Below are positions 1-7,021 of a stretch of 18,629 nt of DNA, one piece after another; the stretch's first letter is position 1, and every line of letters begins with the position of its first letter. The translations under genes were made by a program, and so were the position numbers. This DNA is from CAZUSO01 sp964622775 (GTDB lineage: Bacteria > Bacteroidota > Bacteroidia > Chitinophagales > Chitinophagaceae), in NCBI GenBank assembly GCA_964622775.1, contig CAZUSO010000057.1, positions 1 to 18,629 on the forward strand, written 5' to 3'. The notes beneath the pieces are model-generated. The model did no database searches. It was given only the letters and a program-made list of their open reading frames with translations, and was not told the origin of the DNA.

Positions 1-1886
1 GGTATGACAATTATGATGCGGAGGCTACATTTCCCGATGGCAGCCTGTCTTACCGCAAAATTTTGATGGAATTTGAATTGGGAAAATATCAATGTGAAGG
101 CTATGATCCCAGTAATGCGGGAGAGGGGCCTAATCAGACAGGTTGGTGTGGTGACTGGGACTATGATGTACACATGATTGCCTGTACACCTGGAGGAGAC
201 ACTTTGGAGTTAGGAGAATTGATTACTCCTTATGCCAATTCCAATTTTCCACGTACTCCCTGGTCATGGAAACATTCTTACTGGTTTGATGTAACTGATT
301 ATTATTCTATTTTGAAAAATAATGTAACCATTCGTATCTTTTATTCCGGATATTCGGGCGGCTTTACCGGAACCGTGAAATTTCATTTCATTGAAGGTAC
401 CCGTGCCCGCGACGTGGTTGGCATTTCAAAATTATGGCACCGTGGATATTCTTATGGGGACCCATCCAATCCTATTGACGACAATGTGACGGCAATTACA
501 GAAACTATGCCTTCCAATGCAGTAAGCGCTGCAATGCGGTTAATCATATCAGGCCATGGCGGCGATACACCTGAAAATTGTTCGGAGTTTTGTAAAAAAT
601 GGTATCAATTTAAGATTAACGGAAATAATGTACACCAGCAGGATATATGGCGGGATAACTGCGGTAACAATTTCTTATATCCCCAATCGGGAACCTGGAT
701 TTATGACCGTGCTAACTGGTGTCCTGGCGATCAGGTATTTCCCTTTGTAGAAAAGGTGCCGTCAAGCATAACTCCTGGACAAACTTATATGGTAGATATG
801 GATTTTCAGTCTTACACTTCTAATGGAGGTGCAGGCTATAAAATAGCGGCAGCAATGTTTTATTATGGACCTTTTAATCATAGCAGGGATGCCAGTCTTG
901 AGGCCGTTATCAGTCCGAATAATAACGAAACCTATTACAGGCAAAACCCGATTTGCGGAGGCCCTGTAGTAAAGGTTAAAAATGAGGGCAGCGATCCGAT
1001 TACGTCCATCAAATTCAGCTATGGCATTGCAGGGCAAACACCAATGGAATATACCTGGAACGGCAATCTTGCATCGCTGGATGCTGCTGAAATCACTCTC
1101 GTACCATTGCCGGCTTTGCAAATGGCAACAGGCGACAACAATGAGTTTTCAGTAACCATTGTTGAAGTAAACGGTGCGGCAGATGAAGATCATTTCAATA
1201 ATACACAAAGCACGGTATTCACTGCTGCTCCGCAATGGGAAGGCGAAAATTATAAAGTAGAAATGAAGATGTCAAGTACCATTCAGGGATATGTGAATAA
1301 GGTGAACTGGACCGTTAAAGATATGGACGGTAATATACTGTTTAGCCGGCTGGGTACAGAAGCATCAACATCTAATAGTCCGGTAGTTTATAATGATACG
1401 CTGAGCCTGCCGAACGGTTGCTATCGTTTGGATGTGGATGCCTCCTATATAGGTATGGGATTCCAATTTTTCGGAGCGTATGCAATCCCGGGATACATTA
1501 AAGTATTCAATATGGCTACCGGCAACCAGTATCCTTTGCCTAAAACAGATTTAGTTAATCCTAGTCTGTCGGGTAATTTCGGAAACGGATTCACGCAGTT
1601 CTTTACCGTTACAAACTCTACCGGTATCATTAATGTTGAAAACCAATACAGTCTCAGCATTTATCCTAACCCTGCTCAAAACCAGTTGAACGTGGATATT
1701 ATCGGCAGCTTAAATGAACCGGTGAATCTGTCGCTGGTGAATATTGTAGGTCAGACGGTTTACACCACCACTACGGCTAAGCAACAAATACAAATCGCTA
1801 CAGGCAGCCTGGCGCCGGGCATCTATACTTTGATATGCACTACAGGTAATAGTAAGAAAATAGAGAAAATTATCATTGCGCACTAA
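1..1886 (+). CDS. PNGase F-like secreted protein with T9SS type A sorting domain (5' end outside window)
   Basis: The frame is open from base 3, so the gene enters from outside the window and the true start is not visible. Numbering from the TTG codon at 63, the first ~290 residues resemble the two jelly-roll domains of peptide-N-glycosidase F (PNGase F), which removes N-glycans from glycoproteins. The WCGDWDYD block (residues 28-35) matches the region of PNGase F Asp60. The CSEFC block (Glu175, bases 585-587) matches Glu206. Later blocks TWIYDRANWCPGD and FQSYTSNGG are also family-like. The position I align to PNGase F Glu118 is Ser95, so activity is uncertain. Residues ~290-530 form extra beta-rich, Ig/CARDB-like sequence. 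Residues ~531-607 are a T9SS type A tail (IYPNPAQNQL, later LAPGIYTL), which predicts export through the type IX system. The family call is strong; the glycosidase activity is inferred. Confidence 0.82.
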   Translation, partial: YDNYDAEATFPDGSLSYRKILMEFELGKYQCEGYDPSNAGEGPNQTGWCGDWDYDVHMIACTPGGDTLELGELITPYANSNFPRTPWSWKHSYWFDVTDYYSILKNNVTIRIFYSGYSGGFTGTVKFHFIEGTRARDVVGISKLWHRGYSYGDPSNPIDDNVTAITETMPSNAVSAAMRLIISGHGGDTPENCSEFCKKWYQFKINGNNVHQQDIWRDNCGNNFLYPQSGTWIYDRANWCPGDQVFPFVEKVPSSITPGQTYMVDMDFQSYTSNGGAGYKIAAAMFYYGPFNHSRDASLEAVISPNNNETYYRQNPICGGPVVKVKNEGSDPITSIKFSYGIAGQTPMEYTWNGNLASLDAAEITLVPLPALQMATGDNNEFSVTIVEVNGAADEDHFNNTQSTVFTAAPQWEGENYKVEMKMSSTIQGYVNKVNWTVKDMDGNILFSRLGTEASTSNSPVVYNDTLSLPNGCYRLDVDASYIGMGFQFFGAYAIPGYIKVFNMATGNQYPLPKTDLVNPSLSGNFGNGFTQFFTVTNSTGIINVENQYSLSIYPNPAQNQLNVDIIGSLNEPVNLSLVNIVGQTVYTTTTAKQQIQIATGSLAPGIYTLICTTGNSKKIEKIIIAH

Positions 1887-1917
1887 GAGAAAAGAACAGA
1901 TGACCATCTGTAATAGA

Positions 1918-1953
1918 AGCAAAGCCGCCTGTTTAAGGGCGGCTTTGCTTTTT
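1918..1953 (+). terminator. Rho-independent terminator of the PNGase F-like gene
   Basis: A perfect 12-bp stem (AGCAAAGCCGCC at 1918-1929 pairing with GGCGGCTTTGCT at 1938-1949) encloses an 8-nt loop. It runs into five T residues (1949-1953). It lies 32 bases after the stop codon. Confidence 0.9.
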
Positions 1954-1973
1954 AGAATATGATAATTACGAAT

Positions 1974-1988
1974 AGCCGGATTCCGGCT
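1974..1988. repeat. Short GC-rich hairpin between convergent genes
   Basis: AGCCGGA at 1974-1980 and TCCGGCT at 1982-1988 are inverted copies. They sit just past the 3' end of the minus-strand acyl carrier protein gene. No T-run follows on the minus strand, so it is at best a weak terminator for that gene. Confidence 0.35.
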
Positions 1989-2001
1989 TCCCTCCTGTTG
2001 T

Positions 2002-2259
2002 TTATGCAGCAGTGGAAATGTCTAATTTCTTACATATAAAATTATAAAAATCGGCAACGGTCACCATCTCCTGAAATTCTTCCGGCTTCACTTTAATGCC
2101 AAATTGATTATCAATAGCCACAATCAAATCCACATAATCTAAACTGTCTAAATCCAGGGTTTCTTTAAGGGTGGCACCCGGTTTTAGCTCTGACGGATTC
2201 ACCTCAAAGTCTTCTGTTAAAAAGTTATTGATGCGGCTGACTACTTCTGCTCTGTTCAT
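2002..2259 (-). CDS. Acyl carrier protein
   Basis: This 85-residue acidic protein has the acyl carrier protein fold. Its DLDSLDYVDL motif places the phosphopantetheine attachment serine at residue 39. Such proteins carry growing acyl chains as thioesters in the cytoplasm. The length is normal for a stand-alone carrier. The motif reads DSLDYVD rather than the DSLDTVE common in housekeeping fatty-acid AcpP. The gene is not next to fabF or other fatty-acid genes, so a specialised carrier (lipid, pigment or secondary metabolite) is possible, and I give no symbol. The ATG at 2259-2257 is chosen because it begins the conserved first helix and lies about 30 bases below a good promoter. It diverges from the ATP synthase operon and converges on the PNGase F-like gene. 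Confidence 0.88.
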   Translation of the reverse strand: MNRAEVVSRINNFLTEDFEVNPSELKPGATLKETLDLDSLDYVDLIVAIDNQFGIKVKPEEFQEMVTVADFYNFICKKLDISTAA

Positions 2260-2288
2260 TTAATTATAACCGTTTTTTAGTAAAGCCG

Positions 2289-2319
2289 CAAAGGTAACAG
2301 ATGTTTTGATAGTGGAAAA
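2289..2319 (-). promoter_or_regulatory. Bacteroidota-type promoter of the acyl carrier protein gene
   Basis: On the minus strand, TACCTTTG (2296-2289) is a perfect TAnnTTTG -7 element. TTTT (2319-2316), a 3-of-4 match to the -33 TTTG, lies 19 bases upstream. The 5' leader would be short, about 20-25 bases. Confidence 0.6.
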
Positions 2320-2358
2320 GGATTCATACAAAAAATCTTCCCTTTTTTTCAACATTTC

Positions 2359-2388
2359 TTTGTTATGAATTTTAAACAAGTATCTTTG
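2359..2388 (+). promoter_or_regulatory. Bacteroidota-type promoter of the ATP synthase operon
   Basis: TTTG (2359-2362), an 18-base spacer, then TATCTTTG (2381-2388) match the Bacteroidota primary sigma factor consensus TTTG-N19-TAnnTTTG almost exactly. It lies 65 bases before the atpB start and is back-to-back with the acyl carrier protein promoter. Confidence 0.75.
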
Positions 2389-2453
2389 CGCAAAATTTCG
2401 CAGGGGGTATAATATTCCCTGTTGATTTTCACTAAAACTCGTAGATAGAAGTA

Positions 2454-3641
2454 ATGATATCAAGGCGCCTCTTTCCCTTATTAGTATTGATTTTGACGCT
2501 TCTAAGCGTGCCGGGTTCCATGTTTGCCAATGCCGGCGAAAATCCTGAAGATGCCTTAAAACATCAGGAAACGGAAAAAAAGGGATTGAATGTATCGGAG
2601 CTCATTTTCTCGCATGTAGGTGATTCGCACTCCTGGCACCTTTTTAACCTGGGGGAAAAGCATATCTCTATCCCGCTTCCGGTAATCCTGTACAGCCCTG
2701 AAAATGGCCTGAGCGTATTTTCTTCCAGTCATTTTGGTCATTTTCATGAGCATAATGTAGATGGAAAAACCATCGGGAAAAGCGAATCTTATAACGGTTA
2801 TTATATAGAAAGGGGCATTAAAGAAAAGATTCTGGCGGAAAACGGGTCAAAAGTTTATGACTTTTCCATCACCAAAAATATACTTTGTATGTTTTTGTCT
2901 ATTGCCCTGCTGCTGCTGTTAATGACCGCTGCCGGCAAAAAAGCCGGGAAAACCGGCGCTACCACCGCCCCGAAAGGTTTCCAAAACGCACTGGAACCTG
3001 TTATTATATTTATCCGGGATGAAGTAGCCAAGCCCAATTTAGGCAATAAATATATGCGCTTCATGCCTTTATTGCTGACTCTGTTCTTCTTTATCTGGAT
3101 CAACAGCCTGCTGGGTCTTTTGCCTTTCGGCTTCAATTTTACCGGTAATATTGCCGTTACGCTTTGCCTTTCCGTGGTATCTTTCATTGTGATGTTATTT
3201 ATGGGCAATAAACATTTCTGGGGGCACCTGTTCAATCCTCCGGGCGTGCCGTTCGGTATTAAGCTCCTGTTGGTTCCCATTGAGATCATATCCCTGTTTA
3301 TCAAGCCTGTTGCATTGACCATCCGTCTTTTTGCCAATATGCTGGCCGGCCATATTGTGATCCTGAGCGTGGTGCTGATGACCTTCATTTTTGCGGAAAT
3401 GAGCTTAGTTGCCGGCTGGGGCTTCTCCGTAATCTCCCTCCTGTTTGCCGTGTTTATGTTCTGTCTTGAATTATTGGTGGGCGCCATTCAGGCTTTCATC
3501 TTTGCAAACCTGACCGCGGTATTCATTGGCCAGTCTATTGAAGAGCCGCATCATCACGATGCCGTACACGAGAGTTATCATGACCATAATCCGGAAACGG
3601 GTCAGGGTTATAATGTAGGAACCCAGGAAATCATAGCATAG
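2454..3641 (+). CDS. atpB: F0F1 ATP synthase subunit a
   Basis: Subunit a forms the stationary proton half-channels of the F0 membrane sector. The protein has 395 residues, longer than the ~270 of E. coli, because of an N-terminal extension. Residues 1-25 look like a cleavable signal peptide (ending GSMFA). Residues ~26-140 form a histidine-rich segment expected outside the cytoplasmic membrane, with His at 54, 59, 62, 70, 93, 96, 98 and 100. Membrane helices begin at ~141. The essential channel arginine is Arg291 in IRLFANMLAGH, equivalent to E. coli Arg210. The C-terminus is again histidine-rich (HHH near residue 365). As far as I recall, such extensions are usual in Bacteroidota. It is the first gene of atpBEFHA, 27 bases before atpE. 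No atpI or atpZ precedes it in the window. Confidence 0.95.
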   Translation: MISRRLFPLLVLILTLLSVPGSMFANAGENPEDALKHQETEKKGLNVSELIFSHVGDSHSWHLFNLGEKHISIPLPVILYSPENGLSVFSSSHFGHFHEHNVDGKTIGKSESYNGYYIERGIKEKILAENGSKVYDFSITKNILCMFLSIALLLLLMTAAGKKAGKTGATTAPKGFQNALEPVIIFIRDEVAKPNLGNKYMRFMPLLLTLFFFIWINSLLGLLPFGFNFTGNIAVTLCLSVVSFIVMLFMGNKHFWGHLFNPPGVPFGIKLLLVPIEIISLFIKPVALTIRLFANMLAGHIVILSVVLMTFIFAEMSLVAGWGFSVISLLFAVFMFCLELLVGAIQAFIFANLTAVFIGQSIEEPHHHDAVHESYHDHNPETGQGYNVGTQEIIA

Positions 3642-3668
3642 TATTTTTTCATCAAAATCCATATAAAC

Positions 3669-3911
3669 ATGTTGTTAGACACAATTTTGTTAGCAGTAGA
3701 AAGTGCAGGATTAGGCGCTATTGGCGCCGGAATCGCTGCCCTGGGAGCCGGTGTAGGTATCGGTCAGATTGGTAAAGGCGCGGTAGAATCCATCGCCCGT
3801 CAACCGGAAGCATCTGGCGATATCCGCGCTAATATGATCCTTACTGCTGCCTTCGTAGAAGGGGTTGCGCTGTTCGGCGTTATTGCCGGCGTGCTGGCCA
3901 TCTTCGTATAA
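3669..3911 (+). CDS. atpE: F0F1 ATP synthase subunit c
   Basis: This 80-residue hairpin of two membrane helices assembles into the rotating c-ring. The glycine-rich first helix (GAIGAGIAALGAGVGIG) leads to the polar loop ARQPEA. The second helix carries the ion-binding carboxylate Glu64 in AAFVEGVALFG. The residue after Glu64 is Gly, not the Ser/Thr seen in sodium-coupled rings such as that of Ilyobacter, so proton coupling is inferred. Length and motif spacing are normal. A 102-base gap with a strong stem-loop separates it from atpF, the largest gap in the operon. Confidence 0.96.
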   Translation: MLLDTILLAVESAGLGAIGAGIAALGAGVGIGQIGKGAVESIARQPEASGDIRANMILTAAFVEGVALFGVIAGVLAIFV

Positions 3912-3925
3912 GAGAAGGAAAAATC

Positions 3926-3964
3926 ATAACTGCATCCGACGCACAGGGCAGGGGGTGCAGTTAT
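3926..3964 (+). repeat. Strong stem-loop between atpE and atpF
   Basis: ATAACTGCA (3926-3934) and TGCAGTTAT (3956-3964) are perfect inverted copies. The stem extends inward through TCC/GGG (one G-U pair) to 12 bp, with a 15-nt loop. No T-run follows, so it is not a standard terminator. It may stabilise the 3' end of a processed atpB-atpE message or reduce read-through into atpF. Confidence 0.6.
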
Positions 3965-4013
3965 TTAACCAAACATCAAATTGCTAAAATAAAACTTCAA
4001 AACATTCCTTAAA

Positions 4014-4508
4014 ATGGATTTATTAACTCCCGATTTCGGACTCTTCTTCTGGACCCTCGTTGCTTTTCTTATTGTGGCGTTTTTATTGAAAAAGTTTGCC
4101 TGGAAGCCCATTCTGAAATCTTTAAATGACCGGGAAAAAAACATTGCTGATTCTATTGCAACTGCCGATCGCGTTCGCGCAGAAATGAGTCAGTTGAAAG
4201 CAGACAATGAAATATTGCTGGCACAGGCTCGTGAAGAACGCACGCAATTGCTGAAAGAAGCCAGAGATACCAAAGAAAGAATTATTGCGGAAGCAAAGGA
4301 AGCGGCAAAGGCAGAGGCGGCAAAGATTATGGAAGAAACAGCGCTGCAAATCGAAAACAGAAAGAATGCTGCGATTGTTGATGTGAAAAATCAAATCGGC
4401 AAGCTTTCATTGGAAGTAGCGGAAAAAATCCTGCGGAAAGAATTGTCTTCCACAGATGCTCAGTCTAAATATGCACATCAACTGGCCGAAGAAATTACGC
4501 TGAATTAA
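4014..4508 (+). CDS. atpF: F0F1 ATP synthase subunit b
   Basis: Subunit b is the peripheral stalk that holds alpha3beta3 against the rotor torque. The 164-residue protein has one N-terminal membrane helix (residues ~8-27, GLFFWTLVAFLIVAFLL), then the typical KFAWKPILKSLNDRE segment. A long charged alanine-rich coiled coil runs from ~36 to 150 for dimerisation and delta binding. Length is normal for the family. The ATG at 4014 sits at the conserved start of the membrane helix. Only one b-type gene is present, so a b/b' heterodimer is not suggested. atpH follows after 49 bases. Confidence 0.95.
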   Translation: MDLLTPDFGLFFWTLVAFLIVAFLLKKFAWKPILKSLNDREKNIADSIATADRVRAEMSQLKADNEILLAQAREERTQLLKEARDTKERIIAEAKEAAKAEAAKIMEETALQIENRKNAAIVDVKNQIGKLSLEVAEKILRKELSSTDAQSKYAHQLAEEITLN

Positions 4509-4557
4509 TCACCGGAACTGAAAAGACGAACCCGTCAAAATTTATTAAATTAGAATA

Positions 4558-5118
4558 ATGCAAAATCCACGTCTCGCAACCCGATATGCCAAATCGCTGA
4601 TTGATTTAGCCGGCGAACAAAACGTTCGTGCCGAGGTATTGGCTGATATGCAATTGCTGGACAATATCTGCACGCAGAGCAATGAATTCAGGCTGATGCT
4701 GCGGAACCCGGTTATTAAGCCGGATAAAAAATCGGCTATTATCCATGCCGTATTGTCGCAGCATACGCTGCAAAAATTATCTCTTGCTTTTATGGATTTA
4801 TTAGTTCGCAAGGGCAGGGAGGCCAATCTTTCCGAGATTGCCAAAGCTTATATCACCCAATATAAATCCATCAACAATATTAATGTGGTGCATCTCACAA
4901 CTGCTGCACCGATGAGCGATCAGTTGCGGAATCAGATTAAGGAAAGGGTGGCCGCTTCGGTAAACGGAAGTGTAGAGCTTCATGAAGCTGTTAATGAGGA
5001 TCTGATCGGCGGATTCGTGCTGGAAATGAACGATAAGTTGTTCGATGCAAGCGTACGCCGCGATTTGAATGATATTAAAAAGCAGTTTGAGTATAACCTA
5101 TATATACCTTCTAAATAA
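4558..5118 (+). CDS. atpH: F0F1 ATP synthase subunit delta
   Basis: Subunit delta (the OSCP family) caps the F1 head and joins it to the b stalk. The protein has 186 residues. Its N-terminal helical bundle begins with LATRYAKSLIDLA, the usual 'RYAxAL'-like opening. The C-terminal domain holds the conserved NEDLIGGFVLEMNDKLFDAS and VRRDLNDIKKQF blocks (residues ~146-178). It lies between atpF and atpA as is usual. A 63-base gap with a small hairpin precedes atpA. No membrane segment is seen, as expected for a cytoplasmic stalk protein. Confidence 0.95.
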   Translation: MQNPRLATRYAKSLIDLAGEQNVRAEVLADMQLLDNICTQSNEFRLMLRNPVIKPDKKSAIIHAVLSQHTLQKLSLAFMDLLVRKGREANLSEIAKAYITQYKSINNINVVHLTTAAPMSDQLRNQIKERVAASVNGSVELHEAVNEDLIGGFVLEMNDKLFDASVRRDLNDIKKQFEYNLYIPSK

Positions 5119-5135
5119 TCAATTGAAATCAATAA

Positions 5136-5151
5136 TCCCGGGGAACCGGGA
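5136..5151 (+). repeat. GGAA-loop hairpin between atpH and atpA
   Basis: TCCCGG (5136-5141) and CCGGGA (5146-5151) form a perfect 6-bp stem closed by GGAA, a GNRA-type tetraloop. It is 31 bases before the atpA start and has no T-run. It could be a message-stability or processing element. Confidence 0.45.
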
Positions 5152-5181
5152 AAAATAATCAACAATCAAAATTCAATAAAA

Positions 5182-6762
5182 ATGGTGGAGATCAAACCGG
5201 ATGAGATATCCGCGATATTACGTCAGCAACTCAGCAATTTCAACAGCTCTGCAGATTTAGAAGAGGTTGGTACCGTACTTCAGGTAGGTGATGGTATCGC
5301 CCGTGTATATGGTCTGGGCGGCGTTCGCCAGGGTGAGCTGGTTGAGTTTGAAGATGGCACCAAAGCAATTGCCCTGAACCTGGAAGAAGATAATGTAGGG
5401 GTGGTATTGATGGGTGAAAGCAAGACAATTAAAGAGGGCTCTAAGGTAAAACGTACCGGCAGCATCGCCTCTCTTAAAGTGGGTGAAGGATTGGTTGGTC
5501 GGGTGGTGAATACTTTGGGCGAGCCGATTGACGGCAAAGGTCCGGTGAAGGGTGAGCTTTATGAAATGCCTATTGAGCGTAAGGCACCCGGGGTGATCTT
5601 TCGGGAACCCGTAAAAGAGCCGCTTCAGACCGGTATCAAAGCTATTGATGCCATGATTCCGGTAGGACGCGGTCAGCGGGAATTAGTGATCGGAGACCGC
5701 CAGACGGGGAAAACCGCTATCTGCATTGATACTATTATCAATCAAAAAGAATTTTACGATGCCGGCAAGCCGGTTTACTGTATTTATGTGGCTATTGGCC
5801 AAAAAGCCTCTACGGTAGCCGGCGTAATGAAGGTGCTGGAGGAACATGGAGCGATGGCTTATACCACCATCGTTGCGGCTTCTGCATCTGACCCGGCACC
5901 ACTGCAATTCTACGCACCTTTTGCCGGTGCGGCCATCGGGGAATTTTTCCGCGATACCGGTCGCCCTGCATTAGTCGTATATGATGATTTGTCCAAACAA
6001 GCTGTGGCTTATCGTGAAGTGTCGCTGCTGCTGCGTCGTCCGCCGGGTCGCGAAGCTTATCCCGGTGACGTGTTCTATCTGCACAGCCGCTTACTGGAAC
6101 GTGCTGCTAAGGTGATCAGCGATGATAACATCGTTAAGAATATGAACGATCTGCCGGAGAGCATTAAGCATCTGGTAAAAGGCGGAGGTTCGCTGACCGC
6201 ATTGCCGATTATCGAAACACAGGCCGGTGACGTATCGGCTTATATCCCGACCAATGTGATCTCCATTACAGACGGGCAGATATTCCTGGAATCCAACCTG
6301 TTTAACTCCGGTATCCGCCCCGCCATTAACGTAGGGATCTCGGTTAGCCGGGTAGGAGGTAATGCCCAGATCAAATCCATGAAAAAAGTGGCCGGTACCC
6401 TGAAGCTCGATCAGGCGCTTTACCGTGAAATGGAAGCCTTCTCCAAGTTCGGAGGTGACCTGGATGCCGCTACAAAAACCGTAATTGATAAAGGCGCCCG
6501 GAACGTGGAAATCCTGAAGCAGCTTCAGTTTAACCCCTTTCCGGTTGAAAAGCAGATTGCCATTATTTATCTGGGTACCAATAACCTGCTTCGGGAGGTT
6601 CCGGTGAAGAATATCAAGGCGTTTGAAACGGCATTCCTTACGGAGATGGAAGCGCATTTCAGCGATGTGCTGGCCGACTTTAAAGCCGGAAAATTGCCGG
6701 AAGACGGCATCAGGCGTATGGTGGAAATGGCTAAGGGACTGATTCCACAGTTTAAAGCATAG
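5182..6762 (+). CDS. atpA: F0F1 ATP synthase subunit alpha
   Basis: Alpha is the non-catalytic nucleotide-binding subunit of the F1 head and supplies the arginine finger to the beta active sites. The protein has 526 residues. The order is an N-terminal beta-barrel (~25-95), a RecA-like nucleotide domain with Walker A GDRQTGKT (171-178), Walker B ALVVYDD (263-269) and the signature region RRPPGREAYPGDVF (~285-298), then a helical C-terminal domain. The arginine finger is Arg390 in SVSRVGG. Between RAAKV and GSLTALP there is a longer loop (~311-336) than in E. coli. It is the last gene of the operon and is followed by a terminator; the gamma gene often found next is absent. Confidence 0.97.
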   Translation: MVEIKPDEISAILRQQLSNFNSSADLEEVGTVLQVGDGIARVYGLGGVRQGELVEFEDGTKAIALNLEEDNVGVVLMGESKTIKEGSKVKRTGSIASLKVGEGLVGRVVNTLGEPIDGKGPVKGELYEMPIERKAPGVIFREPVKEPLQTGIKAIDAMIPVGRGQRELVIGDRQTGKTAICIDTIINQKEFYDAGKPVYCIYVAIGQKASTVAGVMKVLEEHGAMAYTTIVAASASDPAPLQFYAPFAGAAIGEFFRDTGRPALVVYDDLSKQAVAYREVSLLLRRPPGREAYPGDVFYLHSRLLERAAKVISDDNIVKNMNDLPESIKHLVKGGGSLTALPIIETQAGDVSAYIPTNVISITDGQIFLESNLFNSGIRPAINVGISVSRVGGNAQIKSMKKVAGTLKLDQALYREMEAFSKFGGDLDAATKTVIDKGARNVEILKQLQFNPFPVEKQIAIIYLGTNNLLREVPVKNIKAFETAFLTEMEAHFSDVLADFKAGKLPEDGIRRMVEMAKGLIPQFKA

Positions 6763-6781
6763 TTTTATAACGCTTGTAAAG

Positions 6782-6815
6782 AAGCCGCCTCAAAGACAAA
6801 CGAGGCGGCTTTTTT
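6782..6815 (+). terminator. Rho-independent terminator of the ATP synthase operon
   Basis: A perfect 10-bp GC-rich stem (AAGCCGCCTC at 6782-6791 with GAGGCGGCTT at 6802-6811) has a 10-nt loop. It is followed by a T-run ending at 6815. It begins 20 bases after the atpA stop and shares the AAGCCGCC core of the terminator at 1918-1953. Confidence 0.9.
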
Positions 6816-6864
6816 GAATTGGTTTGCCCTCAGTTTAATAATAATAGGTGCATTGCTCCATTTC

Positions 6865-6899
6865 ATTAAAATCACGTAGCGCAGTGGAGCGATTTTAAT
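6865..6899. repeat. Inverted repeat in the intergenic region after atpA
   Basis: ATTAAAATC (6865-6873) and GATTTTAAT (6891-6899) are perfect inverted copies around a 17-base spacer. A second pair, GCTCCA (6855-6860) and TGGAGC (6885-6890), overlaps it and would compete. It lies between the atpA terminator and the 3' end of the minus-strand glycosyltransferase. No T-run supports a terminator role. Confidence 0.35.
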
Positions 6900-7021
6900 T
6901 TCAGTCATGACACCAGGTTTTTTGTCGTACCCAAGAATATCACATAGAGTAGCCTCAACATCTTGCCATGACAGCTACTTTGGCGTTTATACATTCGTGC
7001 TATTGTGGACAAAAAGAAAAA

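Noticed and set aside
2855..3487. Minus-strand 210-codon frame inside atpB
   Set aside because: It is a shadow of the atpB coding frame; the translation has no coherent domain.
3669..3911. Sodium-coupled c-ring
   Set aside because: Gln33 looks like the sodium-site glutamine, but it is shifted two positions relative to the Ilyobacter motif, and the residue after Glu64 is Gly rather than Ser/Thr.
6091..6657. Minus-strand 188-codon frame inside atpA
   Set aside because: It is antisense to strongly conserved atpA sequence and has no motif of its own.
6768..6971. Minus-strand frame open for about 67 codons between the glycosyltransferase and atpA
   Set aside because: It lacks a good start near its beginning, runs through the atpA terminator hairpin and shows no recognisable family motif, so it is probably chance.
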